The notes beneath the pieces are model-generated. The model saw nothing but the letters and a program-made list of their open reading frames with translations, had not been told where the DNA came from and ran no database searches. Shown in pieces: positions 35,823-48,454 of a stretch of DNA of 64,000 bases (within the stretch, counting starts at the first letter, position 1; each line of letters opens with the position of its first letter). The position numbers and the translations under genes are program-made. This DNA is from Thysanoteuthis rhombus (lineage: Eukaryota; Mollusca; Cephalopoda; Oegopsida; Thysanoteuthidae): positions 49,960,781 through 50,024,780 of the forward strand of contig OY735202.1 of the NCBI GenBank assembly GCA_963457665.1, given 5' to 3'.

Positions 35823-35885
<63 letters not shown>
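35822..35885. repeat. (ATT)n tract at the truncated 5' end of an RLE-1 tail
   Basis: About 21 ATT units, equal to (AAT)n on the element's strand, located at the 5' (truncated) side. ACTACTACC-type triplets continue to about 35910. Confidence 0.95.
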
Positions 35886-35887
<2 letters not shown>

Positions 35888-35910
35888 CTACTACTACCAC
35901 TACTACTTCT

Positions 35911-36340
35911 AATAATAATAATAGTATGAATGTTCTCCACAGTTAATCTTTTTCTATGTCTGATACCAATATGTCATTTACTAGTTTAAGATCCGTGCAT
36001 ACATCGTATTAAGATCGCCCACAACCTCTGTTCCACATCTCGTTTACCAGATATATCAGCAACAAGGCAATTACTAACAAATCATGGCTATTGGGTTTTA
36101 TTTTCCTAATGTATTAAAAGAAATTACAACAGCGACGATCAGAATTCTAAGTCGATGATTGCTTTCCCGCCCTGCCTTCGGGCAGGCGACCAAAACACGA
36201 AGAGCAGCCAGTCCCCCAGACAATATGTCTCCATTGCACTAATAAGGGATAGGGCTAGGTGGACGCCTTGATGTCTCAACCAAATCATAAAGAAATTGTC
36301 ATACTTTGCATACGTGGATACTTAAAATAAATACGAGGCT
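35911..36340. other. No recognised feature
   Basis: Slightly GC-richer stretch near 36170-36270 without frame or repeat match in the window. Confidence 0.4.
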
Positions 36341-36520
36341 TTCTTGGTAAGTGAGATAGTTGCGTGTTTTACATCGATGCCAATGGTTAGTTTTCGAACC
36401 CGGATGAAAGCCGAGATTTCCAATGCTGATTTTCAAGACAAATCCCACTTGGAAGATTGTGCAGCGTATTTGACCCTGTGGTGCACTAAGCTATGCTCAA
36501 TTCATCAGAATTCTAGGTCA
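36341..36520 (+). repeat. tRNA-like SINE, copy 2
   Basis: Box A-like GATGCCAATGGTTAG, box B-like TTTTCGAACCCGG, then AATGCTGATTTTCAAGACAA and GGAAGATTGTGCAGC shared with the copy at 33.05 kb. It ends in GTGGTGCACTAAGCTATGC. Confidence 0.5.
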
Positions 36521-36869
36521 GATAGTCGAACCATTTTCCAAGTTGTCACTATCTGTGTATTTTGTCCTGCAGCAGGTCTAATAATGCTCAGAATAATAGC
36601 ATTGATTATAATGAGGGCAAGATTAAAAGTGGACTAGAATGATAATGATGATTTTCCGGGCGAAGAGAAGTGTTTTGAAGAAGAGAGACTCGTCATGTAT
36701 TGTTTCTGATGACTCCACTTCCCATTAAATCAGGGTCTCTCTTTCGCTCTCTATCTCACCATGCCCCAACTTCTACTTATCACCCTCGCCTACTTCTTCT
36801 CTCTCTCTCTGCCTTCTTATCATCTCTCTCTTTGATTCTCTTTTACCATCTTGGCACTATGTCTGTCCC

Positions 36870-36900
<31 letters not shown>

Positions 36901-37213
36901 GTTCTGGGAAATTTTACTCGCCGATATCATCGCTCGTTGTTTTTGACGTTCCAAGCTGAATAACAAACTATCACATAGGATGTACTTACCATCACACACC
37001 CGTCCCCATACATTCTTACCTCCTCGAGGAATTGAACGCGAGACAATAAAGGACAGTGCACCTAATGAACCCTCAGAGCATTAGTGAGTTGTAGAATAAA
37101 AAAAACAATTAGGTAAACGGATGATAAAAACATGATGTTTCAAGTCCTAAAGTCCGAAACATTAATACTTTTTTCTCACCAAGTCTTCCACCTTTTTTAG
37201 ATATTTTTTTTTT
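36521..37213. other. No gene; pyrimidine-rich stretch
   Basis: 36730-36905 is CT-rich with a (CT)n core at 36879-36901. Frames over it are compositional. Confidence 0.5.
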
Positions 37214-37629
37214 ACCTCTGCCAACGAAGTCGAGGAGGTATATGCATTTGGTTGCGCCTTTCTATCTGTCTGTCCGTCTGTCTGTCTATGAGATATCTCC
37301 AAGAGCACTGAATTAATTTCAATAGTATTTCGTGGAAGATTGGAAAATGGGATAAGGAACAGAGGGGTAAATTTTGCTGCGAATCTAGGAATTTTTTTTT
37401 TTTTTTTGAATCGAGAAATGTTTTTCTGTTTCAATTTTTTCCATACATTTCTGTTTACGCTCATGACTATCCATACGATATCTCCGAAAGTTCTCAATGA
37501 ATATTAATGAAATTCTGTGAAAGGGTGGAAAATAGGCCATGAAAGGAATGATTCGGGGGCAGATCAATGAGCCATTATTTCCCTTGACAATAGCGTTGGC
37601 ACAGGCATACACTGAGGGCTTTCTAGTTT
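37214..37629 (+). repeat. Interspersed repeat W with hairpin end, copy 1
   Basis: W is my label. It begins ACCTCTGCCAACGAAGTCGAGGAGGT in genome order (first 20 bases: ACCTCTGCCAACGAAGTCGA). The ACCTC at its start pairs with a GAGGT to form a small hairpin. It then has (GTCT)n, a duplicated segment built on GATATCTCC..TGGAAGATTGG and GATATCTCC..GAAAGGGTGG, and ends CGTTGGC..ACTGAGGGCTTTCTAGTTTT. I have the impression of this as a widespread invertebrate repeat, but I cannot name it. Confidence 0.65.
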
Positions 37630-38094
37630 TCTTGGTGTTTTTCTGTTTTCCTGTTAAACTCACAATTCATTTTCTTTTTCCCGTTGTTTTCTCATACTTA
37701 CTAGTCTATCTCGGTTAATTTCTATTTTATTCGCCTTTTTCTTCTTCGTTTGTGTTATTTTCTCTCGGTATCGCTTTTCTTCCATTTTTTTTTTTTTTTT
37801 GTCTTTCTCCTTTCTTCTATTCAACTTTTATAATTTCCCGTTTGTCCTCATAGTCTTTGTTGCTTTCTTTTATTCTTTCTTCCCTTTTCTCCCCGTATAT
37901 CCTTCTCTGTTTTTCCCAAATTTCAAGTTCCCTCAAACTGGTTGTCTATGTATCAAGCGAACAGGCTGACCAAATGGAGCTAGAAAAAGCCTCAATCCGA
38001 CCCGCCGAATATGTTTTTCATTTGGAATTCAACTAAATTGATCCTGTGTGCCTGTTTGTTTGTTTATTTTTTAATTCAGATTTTTTAAATATCC
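37630..38094. other. No gene; T/C-rich
   Basis: Pyrimidine-rich from 37620 to 37920, otherwise featureless. Confidence 0.45.
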
Positions 38095-38205
38095 CTGCCC
38101 GACAAAATTCATTGATCACCTCTTTTTCCGATTTTTCAATTGATCACCCCCAACAAGGCAAGAGGTTGGTCGCATGACAGTTTCTATTGAGTGACTGACC
38201 AACTT
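38095..38205 (+). repeat. Dispersed repeat U, 3' end only
   Basis: TTGATCACCCCCAACAAGG, TTGGTCGCATGACAG and TCTATTGAGTGACTGACCAA match the last third of U. Confidence 0.65.
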
Positions 38206-38512
38206 CAATTCTTTCTTTACTTATTGCTTTTTTAGATTTTCTTTTTTCTCCACTTTTTTCTTTTCTTATTGATCTTTTTCTTTTCTTTCTTTTCTTTTTT
38301 TTCTTACCTTGTCCTCTTTTTCCCTTTCTTATAGATATCTTTTTTCCTTTTTTCTTCCTTTCTTTTTTTCTCCCTTTTCTTTTCCTTTTCTCATTGATCT
38401 TCCTTATTGCTTTCTCTCCTTCTTTCCCTTTCTTCTTTCTCTCTTTATCCTCTTTTTCATCTCTCTTTTCCCCCTTTCTTCTTTTCTTTGTTCCTCCTCC
38501 ATCAACTGCCCT
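38206..38512. repeat. Long pyrimidine-rich tract
   Basis: About 300 bp of T and C with few purines, directly after the U 3' end. It gives a spurious Leu/Ser/Phe-rich 174-codon frame that extends to 38931. Confidence 0.8.
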
Positions 38513-39054
38513 GGATATTTTTAATCATAACATTCCATCTCAAGATGATTGATCCGAGCACAGATTGTGTCGGTAAAATATGGAAATCTTTCTTATGCCC
38601 GATCATTTTCCCTCCATTTCGTTCAGTTCTACATCGTTGCTTCTTGTCTTCAAATTATTTCAGAAATTATTTTAGCGGCAAATATTCCGTGCCTTATTTT
38701 TCATTGAAAATTATCTCCCCTTTAAACCTTTCTATAGAAGGTTGTGCTATAGAGAAAAACAATTCAAAGAGATATTTTTCACATCATATGCAGATCTTAA
38801 GTCATTACAAGGTATCATATGACTGTAATTTCCTGCAAGCCGATATTACAATAGACATTCTTTTGATAGTAAATTTTTCCATTTTTTCCCGTTCGTTTCT
38901 CTGTCAGGTTGACCTGAAACTTGAAAGGTAAAACTGAGCTCACTAATCTGAATTCTGTCATTTTATTATATCAGGTGAGAATAAGAATTTCTGAACATAG
39001 GTACTATAGGAGAAGTCTAATATAGAGAATTCATTATCTACACATATTTTGGGT
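38513..39054. other. No recognised feature
   Basis: Tail of the above frame without recognisable domain, otherwise AT-rich. Confidence 0.4.
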
Positions 39055-39205
39055 ACCTGTCCTTATCTCGGGTCATCTTTTGAACACATCATTTTGGCCT
39101 TTGTACCCTTGTACCCAGATAGGTGTTGTAAGATTTGGAATACTGGGACGAGGGTCCCTCATCGAAACGTGAGGGTTTCCTCATTCTATTGTTAATCAAA
39201 ATAAT
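39055..39205. repeat. Dispersed repeat V, copy 2
   Basis: TCATCTTTTGAACACATC, TTTGTACCCTTGTACCC, CCCTCATCGAAACGTGAGGG and CTCATTCTATTGTT line up with 29.1 kb. CCCTCATCGAAAC is the reverse complement of the GTTTCGATGAGGG style seen near 29285. Confidence 0.45.
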
Positions 39206-40958
<1,753 letters not shown>

Positions 40959-41025
40959 ACAAGACTCGAACACCCGATTTGCTGGCGGGGAAAACAAACT
41001 CATTACCGATTTTTGCATCTAGGCT
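40959..41025 (-). repeat. tRNA-like repeat, antisense
   Basis: Reverse complement contains GGGTGTTCGAGTCTTG (box B-like) preceded by CCGCCAGCAAATC and a weak box A. Body only. Confidence 0.4.
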
Positions 41026-41039
41026 CAAACTCTTCATGG

Positions 41040-41195
41040 TGTATCCAAGGGCTCTCTCTCCCTCTCTTTCTACTCCTTCTCTCACTCTCCTTGTCTCACC
41101 TCCTTTCTCTCTGTTCATCTTTCTTCCTCTTCCTCTCTCCTTCTCTTTCCCTACACTTCTTTCTCTGTCTGCCTCTGTCTCTCTCTATCTCAAAT
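41040..41195. repeat. CT-rich simple sequence
   Basis: CTCTCT and TTCCTC words over about 150 bp, no purine-rich interruptions. Frames over it are compositional. Confidence 0.8.
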
Positions 41196-42201
41196 TGGTA
41201 GGAATCTAACAACAAAAGCATCAAAAGTTGAAAGTACGGGTAGATTTACGATTGGACATGATTATCTAATTACTAGAATTTCCGCTCTGAAAAGAATCGA
41301 AAATGAATAAATGATATAAAAAAAATGAAAACTAACCTACTAAAGGCAGTGCTAATGTCTGAACCGACTTCCTATGGTGCAATGACGTCATTTGACGCAT
41401 GCGCGTCTGGAGCTGTTGTCATTGTAGGACGCTGCAATTTCTTTTCTTTTTTTTTTTTTTGATAGCAACCGTTAAGTGGCATTTTATTCCACTGGGCTGT
41501 TTTGTTGAACATCTTGACCCTCTCATTGATATGTGCAGAGCTTTATAAGCTTTTGACATTATATCCTGTTGCTACATTGTTATTGATTAGAATACCGTGG
41601 ACAGAACATGTAACATATTCCGAAGTTTTAACGAGAGTAAAATCTACTAGAAAAACTTTTGCCAGCAATAGGAAGGAGGTAGTTGGAATTTTTGAGACAT
41701 AATGAGGAAGGAAAGCTTGGGAAACGTAAAGCTCACAGGGTGCATGGAAGAAGTAGCTGAGCTTGAACTCGAAAATCGTTCATTCAAAACCTTTCGAAAA
41801 TCGGTTTCCAGCACATGGTGTAAATTTTGTAACGAGTTTCCTTCCAGGGGTATTTAACAAAGGTAGTAGTATATGGTACTTAGTAGATGAAGTTCATAGT
41901 ACAAGGTTTGATCTATAGGTCCGTAGCCAGAAACGTAGATATTAGCTGAATTTTGATCCGAAATTTTCACTCTCTAATGATCGATATATGTGTTTGATAT
42001 TCAGAACACTGAATTGAGTGTATTGACAAGCAAGGAGATTATATTCAAGAATAAATATTTGTTGTGAAAAATGAATGCTTTTTGTCATTCGATTGCAGAT
42101 TTTGACATGCCTACGTAAAGCTGTTTAGACCTTTGAACCCGTGGTATATAAACAGATTAGGCATAAAATTAAGGCGTGTAGTTTGTCAATTTGTTTGAAC
42201 A

Positions 42202-42204
<3 letters not shown>
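41196..42204. other. No recognised gene
   Basis: A T-run at 41445-41460. A 66-codon frame at 41502-41702 has no motif. Confidence 0.4.

Positions 42205-42250
<46 letters not shown>
42205..42250. repeat. (TA)n microsatellite
   Basis: About 22 TA units. Confidence 0.97.
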
Positions 42251-42254
<4 letters not shown>

Positions 42255-42625
42255 AGTCATCCACAGACAACTGTTTCGTTGTATTACAATTCTTCAGTGT
42301 GGCTATAGACTATCTGTTATCCCATCCAGTACCACGAGGCAGGACTGAAACCTTCGCTTCAGGAGGCCAATATCCTACCTCTGCGCTAGGGAACTGGACG
42401 GTCAGTAAGGCTGAATTTAAGCGATATATTTGTTAGCTTAAATTCCCCATCCACCAGAGTGCCCTATTCCTATGAAAGAGCTTTGCATAAGCTTACAATG
42501 AACGAGGTACCTCACTTAAAGAGTGCTGAACCCTAAATAGAGGAGCGTTAATTATTGTGTCATCAACAGACAGCTGTTTCATTGTATTGCAACTCTTCAG
42601 TGTGGTTATAGACTATCCGTTATCC
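42248..42625 (-). repeat. SINE-like repeat bounded by 75-bp direct repeats
   Basis: The segment at 42248-42323 recurs at 42551-42625 with about nine differences in 75 bp (both contain TTCAGTGTGGYTATAGACTA). Between them lies an antisense tRNA-like body at 42325-42402: reverse complement has CCTAGCGCAGAGGTAGGATA (box A-like), TTGGCCTCCTGAAGC (an anticodon arm like that of tRNA-Arg CCT) and AAGGTTTCAGTCCTGCC (box B-like). One reading is a partial tandem duplication of a tRNA-derived SINE. Confidence 0.6.
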
Positions 42626-43019
42626 TATGTGTGCATGTGTATATATACATATATGTGAATGCATATATGTGTATATATCTCTCTCTATATATATATGTGT
42701 GTGTATGTATTGATATGAGCTTGTCTGTATGTATATACATATGTGCGTGTGTATATATATGCGTGTGTGAGTTGAGAAGAAACTTCGTTTTTCGATTCTT
42801 TTGAACGTGTTTTGAATATTCAGCCACCGCTTTTCCTTTTCTGAGGATTGTTTGAAATGTTATTTTTTTGCCCTTTCACATGGAGAAATATAGTAATCAA
42901 TTGTAAGTCTGGTTACTTCATATACTTCGTAAATTGTTGGTAATCTGTAATATACATATTGTGATTCTCAGATTAGTCTAGTTAGATGTAGAATTGTTTT
43001 TACCAATTCGTTAAAATAG
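42626..43019. other. No gene; TATG/TGTA-rich start
   Basis: 42626-42770 is TGTATATA-like low-complexity sequence. The remainder is featureless. Confidence 0.45.
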
Positions 43020-43344
43020 TTGTTTGTTTTGAATAAAAAGACAGTTGAGGTGTGTCACTCAATGTAAACCGTCTCAGTACCAACGCCTTTTGGCAGCATG
43101 CCGTGTTGTGGGCGAACAATCAAAAATTGGAAGAAGTGATGATCAACTAATAAATTACATATTTCGCCTTTTGTGGGGCAGTGATCACTAGAAAAAGTCT
43201 AAATTTTCAAAAAACATGTATGAATGCTGCACAAACTAATGGACCAATTTAGCCAGAAGTTACATAGCAAATAGAACCCCCCATTAAAAATGTAATGAAG
43301 GGGAGGTAAAGAAAAAAGAAGAAATGTTTTTTCTAGATATCATA
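43020..43344 (-). repeat. Dispersed repeat U, 3' part, interrupted
   Basis: Reverse complement has CTATTTGCTATGTAACTT, TAGTGATCACTGCCCCAC and TTGATCATCACTTCTTCC in U order, and ends with ACATTGAGTGACACACC. Its 5' half lies 600 bp away at 43946-44112, on the far side of an RTE-like insertion. Confidence 0.7.
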
Positions 43345-43945
43345 ATCATCATTCATCATAAGTCCTCTACTGGGTAAAAGGCCTCTCCCTTTACATTCCA
43401 TGACGACCGCCATGTCTTACCGACAAACCTTACTACCTCATCCCCCATCTCGTGCCTGGACGTTCCCTACTGCGTTTACTGTCACATTGGCACTAATCAG
43501 TCCTGTGCTTCATCTCTTGTTATCTATTCTTGCTATGTGTCCAGCCCATCTCCACATTTCTTGCTTAATCATTTCTATGACATCCCTCACTCTAGTCCTC
43601 GCTCTGATCCGTGTTGATCCTTCTCTATCTCTTAGTGCTTTCCCTTGCAATACTGTTTCCATGGCTCTCTGTGCGATTCTAAGTTAGTTCTCGGCCTGTT
43701 TTGTTAATCTCCAGGTATCACATCCATAAGTCAGAGCTGGTATCATACATGGATTGAATACTCAACGCTTTCAGTAAATTGACAAGGTTCTCTTCAATAT
43801 ATCTTCATTCATACCAAATGATTTCCAGTTGATCGTCATGCGTCGTTTCACTTCGTTATTATAGTCTTTCTCTAACTTCATTATCTTCTCAAGGTAAATG
43901 TATTCGTCAACTTAGTCTAGAGTCTCGTCCTCTATTTTTATGGTT
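43345..43945 (-). mobile_element. RTE-like retrotransposon, second subfamily, nested in U
   Basis: On the minus strand: VDEYIYLEKIMKLEKDYNNE, VKRRMTINWKSFGMNEDIL, TYGCDTWRLTKQAEN, LRIAQRAMETVLQGKALRDR, IRARTRVRDVIEMIKQEMW and RWAGHIARITRDE, followed by damaged C-terminal text and a short ATGATGATT tail. It is the most legible RTE-like coding remnant in the window, yet it has stops and lacks the RWRDELDKFRKYW block of subfamily 1. The 95-codon plus-strand frame across it is a shadow. Confidence 0.8.
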
Positions 43946-44112
43946 TAGATATGCAAAGGAGTAAATATCTGAATTTTCAGCCCTCCAGCTTTATTGGTAG
44001 GGCCTCTACGCGCGATCTATACATACATAGCCAACTAAATAGCCAGACCAACTTAAAAACTGAAGAAACCTACGTTTACAGTTTTGATGTGGTTTAATCA
44101 ACAATTTCTAAA
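43946..44112 (-). repeat. Dispersed repeat U, 5' part
   Basis: Reverse complement has GGTTTCTTCAGTTTTTAAG, TTGGTCTGGCTATTTAG and GGCTGAAAATTCAGATATTT, matching U at 5.45 and 52.95 kb. Confidence 0.7.
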
Positions 44113-45369
44113 ACCCATTTGTCGGATGCAATGGCCTGAAATAATCACACGTTTGCCTCAAATCATATAATCACTAATCCGTTTGGGAAGATTTTTCATC
44201 TGTTACCAAAACTACACCAACAAGTTTTACCGAATCTCAGCTTGAAGAAATATCCCTCGAGCTGAGCTTTACGTGGAACGTGTCAAATAAACAAATTGAA
44301 AGAAATGAAGGCGATCCTACTTACGATAACACGTAGTTACCTCATTTATTATCTGCGTTGATGAATGTTTGACAATAGAACGAATGCATGTTGCAAACAA
44401 GTGGCAGACAAGTGAATAATTATCAGGAGAATCCGGTTTATTATTTTCTTCTCTTGTTTTGAGATGACAATAGAAGATAGCGATCAAATATGTGAAAATT
44501 TAAGAAAAGAAAATCATAGGAAAAAACCTAGAAACGAGATAACCAAGGAAGAAGCAAATGAACGAACGAAAAATCAGAAAGCTTAATTATGATAAAATCA
44601 TGAAGGACGACAGGAAAATTTGAAGGAAAATTATATAAACTAGAACAGTGTCCGCTCCAAAGGCTAATGTTTCAAAGGATCCGGACTTTGCTGTGTGTGG
44701 AGCAGTCTGCCATTATACGAAGCATACAGCTTCAAAGCATTTCGATTACTTCACTCCGGTGTTGCAAATTTAGATATTTTATATCTAAATTCAGATAACC
44801 CTTTTTAAAATCTATTTTTCATTTGATTTCTCAAGTACCTCTGACTCAAACAACGTCAAACTGGACACTTCACTACCTAATATGCGAATATATCTGGCGA
44901 ATATCAACTCCGCACAATGTCTTGCTGTTGATTAACCGCGGTGTACATGCACACAAAGAGCTTTCTTAAATTGTAAGTTGATCGTGAAATAAAACCACGC
45001 GATTTTTGTTCCAGGGTAATGAATGGTATTTTCTGATTGCTAATACGTAAAAGTTTAGAAAATGGCTATTATTCCCTTTAAATTTGCTTCTGTTACCAAG
45101 AGAGTTATTTTTTAAATTCACTTGTATGAAATTGTACAATTTGGGTGAATTTGCATATCTTTATTCACATAAAAGAAAATCACTTTTTCCAGAAAAATAA
45201 CAACATATGAATATAAATCAATATCTATTTATACTAATGTTAAACAGACGTTATCACAAAAGATTTAGAAGTGAGTATTTTTTCGAGGTTTATGATTGTA
45301 CTATACTCTTGGAGGAGCAAGACGACGTTATTGCTTGTCAGTGGAAAATATAAAACTGTTTATTAAAGA
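44113..45369. other. No recognised feature
   Basis: AT-rich, no frame or repeat recognised. Confidence 0.4.
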
Positions 45370-45432
45370 TAAGACAAGATGACATAACACGACATAAGAT
45401 GACATAACACGACATAACATGACATAATATGA
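45370..45432. repeat. 10-bp minisatellite
   Basis: About six units alternating GACATAACAC and GACATAAGAT/GACATAATAT. Confidence 0.85.
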
Positions 45433-46871
45433 TGACAAGGATGAAATGTCGTGCAACACGATTTTTGTTCCCGGGTAGTGAGCGTTCTATTTTAATTACT
45501 CATGTCAAGAATATGGGCCTCCAAGATGATTTTACCAAGTTCCCTTTGCCTTAGGGACAGCCTTCAATTATGTCTCCTAAGCTGTCTGAGGTAAGATAGG
45601 TAAATTCCAAAATATCAATGTTCTGATAAAATTGTTTGACACACAAATCCATCCAATAGATGTGAACGTAAACAGATAAAATGCCGCTATGAAGGCAAGT
45701 ATGATAAGTATAAGACTGATACGTGAAATTTCAAAATATTCTTGGCAATAAAAGTTTGATGAAAGAAACGTTGGGAAAATGATAAAGACATGAAAATTAT
45801 ATGAATGAATCAACAGAAACATAATGGAAGAAAAATGACTCAGTATTTAGGAAATGTCAGAATGTATGGATGAGTCAGAAAAAAGGTAATTGCGATTAGG
45901 GGATGAGAGTATTTATGTCTTATACATTTCGCATCTTGAGCAGAAACCAGAGTTACAAACCTCTTGCGCGTATATAATGTGTGTATTGCTTTGCACGTAT
46001 TTTTTTTTTCGTCGTACTTTTATAAATATGTATCAAACATTTTTTTCGCTCTCTTCCCAAAATATGGGAATGTAAATATAGCATCAGGAAAATATAATCT
46101 TTTCCCTGATCATCATAGAATTTTCGCTCTGATCACATCGGAAAAAAAGACTTTTTCCCGCCAAAAAAAAAAAAGGGTGAGCCACACGTCAAGAAATTTT
46201 CTCTTCGCCAAAACTTTTAAAAAAATCAAAATCATTGACATTCTTCAAAGTTTTTGCTATCTTCAGTTTCCTGTGGATTTGAATGACTGGAAATAAAATT
46301 AAATACAGAAAAAAAAGCATGAGAAAAACGGTATCCTTAAAATCTGATTGGCTGAAAATCAGGTCTGCCATGTGCATAACACCTGTTCGTGGTGTAAAGC
46401 AACTTTACAGCGATTGTTAAAAGTCCGTTCTTTATTTCAAGTAGGCACCATGACAGGTGAGTGACAAGTCAAATCAGTTTAACCGTCAAAATTACGTACC
46501 TTCATTCATTTGGGAGGTAGTTCGGTGTTATCCGTACCAAAATGATTTTGCAACCATTTCTTCTACTGTACACTTTCACCTGCATGCGTCCTGTTTAAGT
46601 AAAAACGAAATACCTCTTTAAAATCCAATTGGTCATTGCGTAATAACTGCATTAGAAAATTGACCAGCAAGGCAAACTTGCTAACCACTGTGCCATGTCA
46701 AATATGGAATCATACGTATGTAATGTTTAGAGGGTCATAGGAGTAGCTCTTGTGCGTTTATCTGTTCTTCCTTGTAGAGGTGAAAGCTCAGCTTATTACC
46801 AAGAAATCTTAGGCATTTACTAAGCTTAGCTTTGACTGACATAAGAGCACAGATTTGGAGTATCTTGTTAG
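45433..46871. other. No recognised gene
   Basis: Several 60-110-codon frames (for example 45964-46296 +) span A/T-runs and show no domain. Confidence 0.4.
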
Positions 46872-47063
46872 GTTCGAACTCACTATAGTAGTGATAGTCT
46901 GCTTGGATAGCTTGCTAGCTATTGCTCAACAATTATGTGCTAGAGTCCAAGTCAGCCACAAGGCCATAAATGTGAGGCACACAGTGAGAATCGAATTCAC
47001 TTATGTGATAATGGTCTACGAGACTAGCTTGCAGACCATTCCCCCACGGCGATGCGCTAAAGC
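46872..47063 (-). repeat. Dimeric tRNA-like SINE
   Basis: Two related tRNA-like units about 117 bp apart, at 46872-46933 and 46989-47059. Each, on the minus strand, has a box A-like TAGCGCATNG / TAGCACATAA text, a GCTAGCTTGC-like anticodon-arm segment and box B-like GAATTCGATTCTC or GAGTTCGAACC. Neither closes an acceptor stem. Confidence 0.55.
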
Positions 47064-47570
47064 CTGTCACTTTTTTAAAACTTTTTTGGGAGAGAACTTG
47101 AATACTTTAATCTACAGCTGCACATATGCACACAAACGTATGCACATACACACATATATATCGCATGATACATATGTGTCAGATCTGATGCTTTGGTATT
47201 TAAGCTATTCTTTTTAGCACTTGCAGACTATCGTCAAACCAGGAACCAACACCACTTTTCGAAGACCAAATTTGGATCAATTAGACGTCTTTTGAACGGA
47301 AGCAGACAATAATCACCATGATGTCACTGGTAATCTCTGGTAATTACTATTCTAGATTAGATCTATTTTACTTGTTATACGCGAAACGATCATTAAAGGG
47401 CGTACTGCCACAATGCAATGTGCATTCATTCCTCTGGGACAATCAGATAGCCTTTAGTCAGGTCAAAGCACGCTGATCCAGGCATTAGAAGAACCAGATA
47501 AGTTTTTTTTTTATTTATGAAACATTAACCCAAGGAAGTAAAAACTCTAATATAACTTTTTTTTAATAAC
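47064..47570. other. No recognised feature
   Basis: Short CA/TA-rich run at 47120-47180, otherwise featureless. Confidence 0.4.
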
Positions 47571-48083
47571 ACCCAGAGAGCGCAAACCAATGGCAACGCC
47601 ATTGTCTGGGGGAGTAATTGTGCATAGATCCACCCAAAAATTTAATCACCCCTTCTATGGCCCATCTCATTCATTGAGAACTTTTGGAGATATTGTGTGG
47701 ATAGACATAAGCGTACACACAAATGGATGAAAAAAATGGGAAACTATACTTACCATTATTTGTTGTTACAAGGTACTTTCATTTTAATTGTTGTTTTTAT
47801 CGCAACTACAACAATTAAGATAAAGGTAAATGATGACGAAAAATTAATGATTATGATTTATAATTCTTAATCTGACAGAATAAATAAAAACAAAATAGAA
47901 TTGGAAAAGTATATCTCAATACAAAATTCAGCCACTTATTTCTCACTCCATTGTCTATCTTTCCACAAAATTTCATCGAAATTCGTTGAGTACTTTTGTT
48001 GATATGGACAGACAGACAGACAGACAGAGAGAAGGGAAGGCATGACCGAATACATATTCCTCTCCAACTTCATTGGCAGAGGT
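47571..48083 (-). repeat. Interspersed repeat W, copy 2
   Basis: Reverse complement begins ACCTCTGCCAATGAAGTTGG with GAGAGG following (hairpin end as in copy 1), then (GTCT)n and TTTCGATGAAATTTTGTGG. It ends in ATGGCGTTGCCATTGGTTTG and GCTCTCTGGGTG. About 100 bp near 47760-47900 is not in copy 1. The two copies face each other 10 kb apart. Confidence 0.7.
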
Positions 48084-48209
48084 AATCACTGTGTTATCAA
48101 ATCATTTTTTTATCAGCTTATGATTCAAATCTGCAAAAAATCTAAACTTCAATAGATTTCTAATTGGAAAGGTTAGAGAATTTGGGGTTGAATCGAGTCA
48201 TTACTGGAG
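48084..48209. other. No recognised feature
   Basis: Short AT-rich link. Confidence 0.4.
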
Positions 48210-48273
48210 AAGAAGAAGAAGAAGAAGAAGAAGAAGAAGAAGAAGAAGAAGAAGAAGAAGAAGAAGAAGAAGA
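48210..48273. repeat. (AAG)n microsatellite
   Basis: About 21 AAG units, purine-only on the plus strand, with purine-rich flank to 48375. The Glu-rich and Leu-rich frames over it are artefacts. Confidence 0.95.
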
Positions 48274-48454
48274 AAAGGAGAGAATAATGAGAAGTAGAAG
48301 AACGACAACAACAAAAAAAGAAAATAAGAGAGAAAAGGAGCAGAGAAGAGAAAATAGAAAGGAAGAAAGTTCAAAGAATTGACATTGACTCGTTGATTCG
48401 TTAAAGGCCCTATCAATCTCCCATCATTATATTCAGGTTTGGACTATTAGCAGA

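Noticed and set aside
38407-38931. 174-codon plus-strand open frame, the longest in the window
   Set aside because: It begins in a pyrimidine tract and has no domain. Composition explains its length.
43400-43687. 95-codon plus-strand frame resembling a membrane protein
   Set aside because: Antisense shadow of the RTE-like coding remnant on the minus strand.
45370-45432. CRISPR-like array
   Set aside because: Units are contiguous with no unique spacers, and the DNA is eukaryotic in character.
48201-48416. Poly-Leu and poly-Glu frames over (AAG)n
   Set aside because: Microsatellite artefact.
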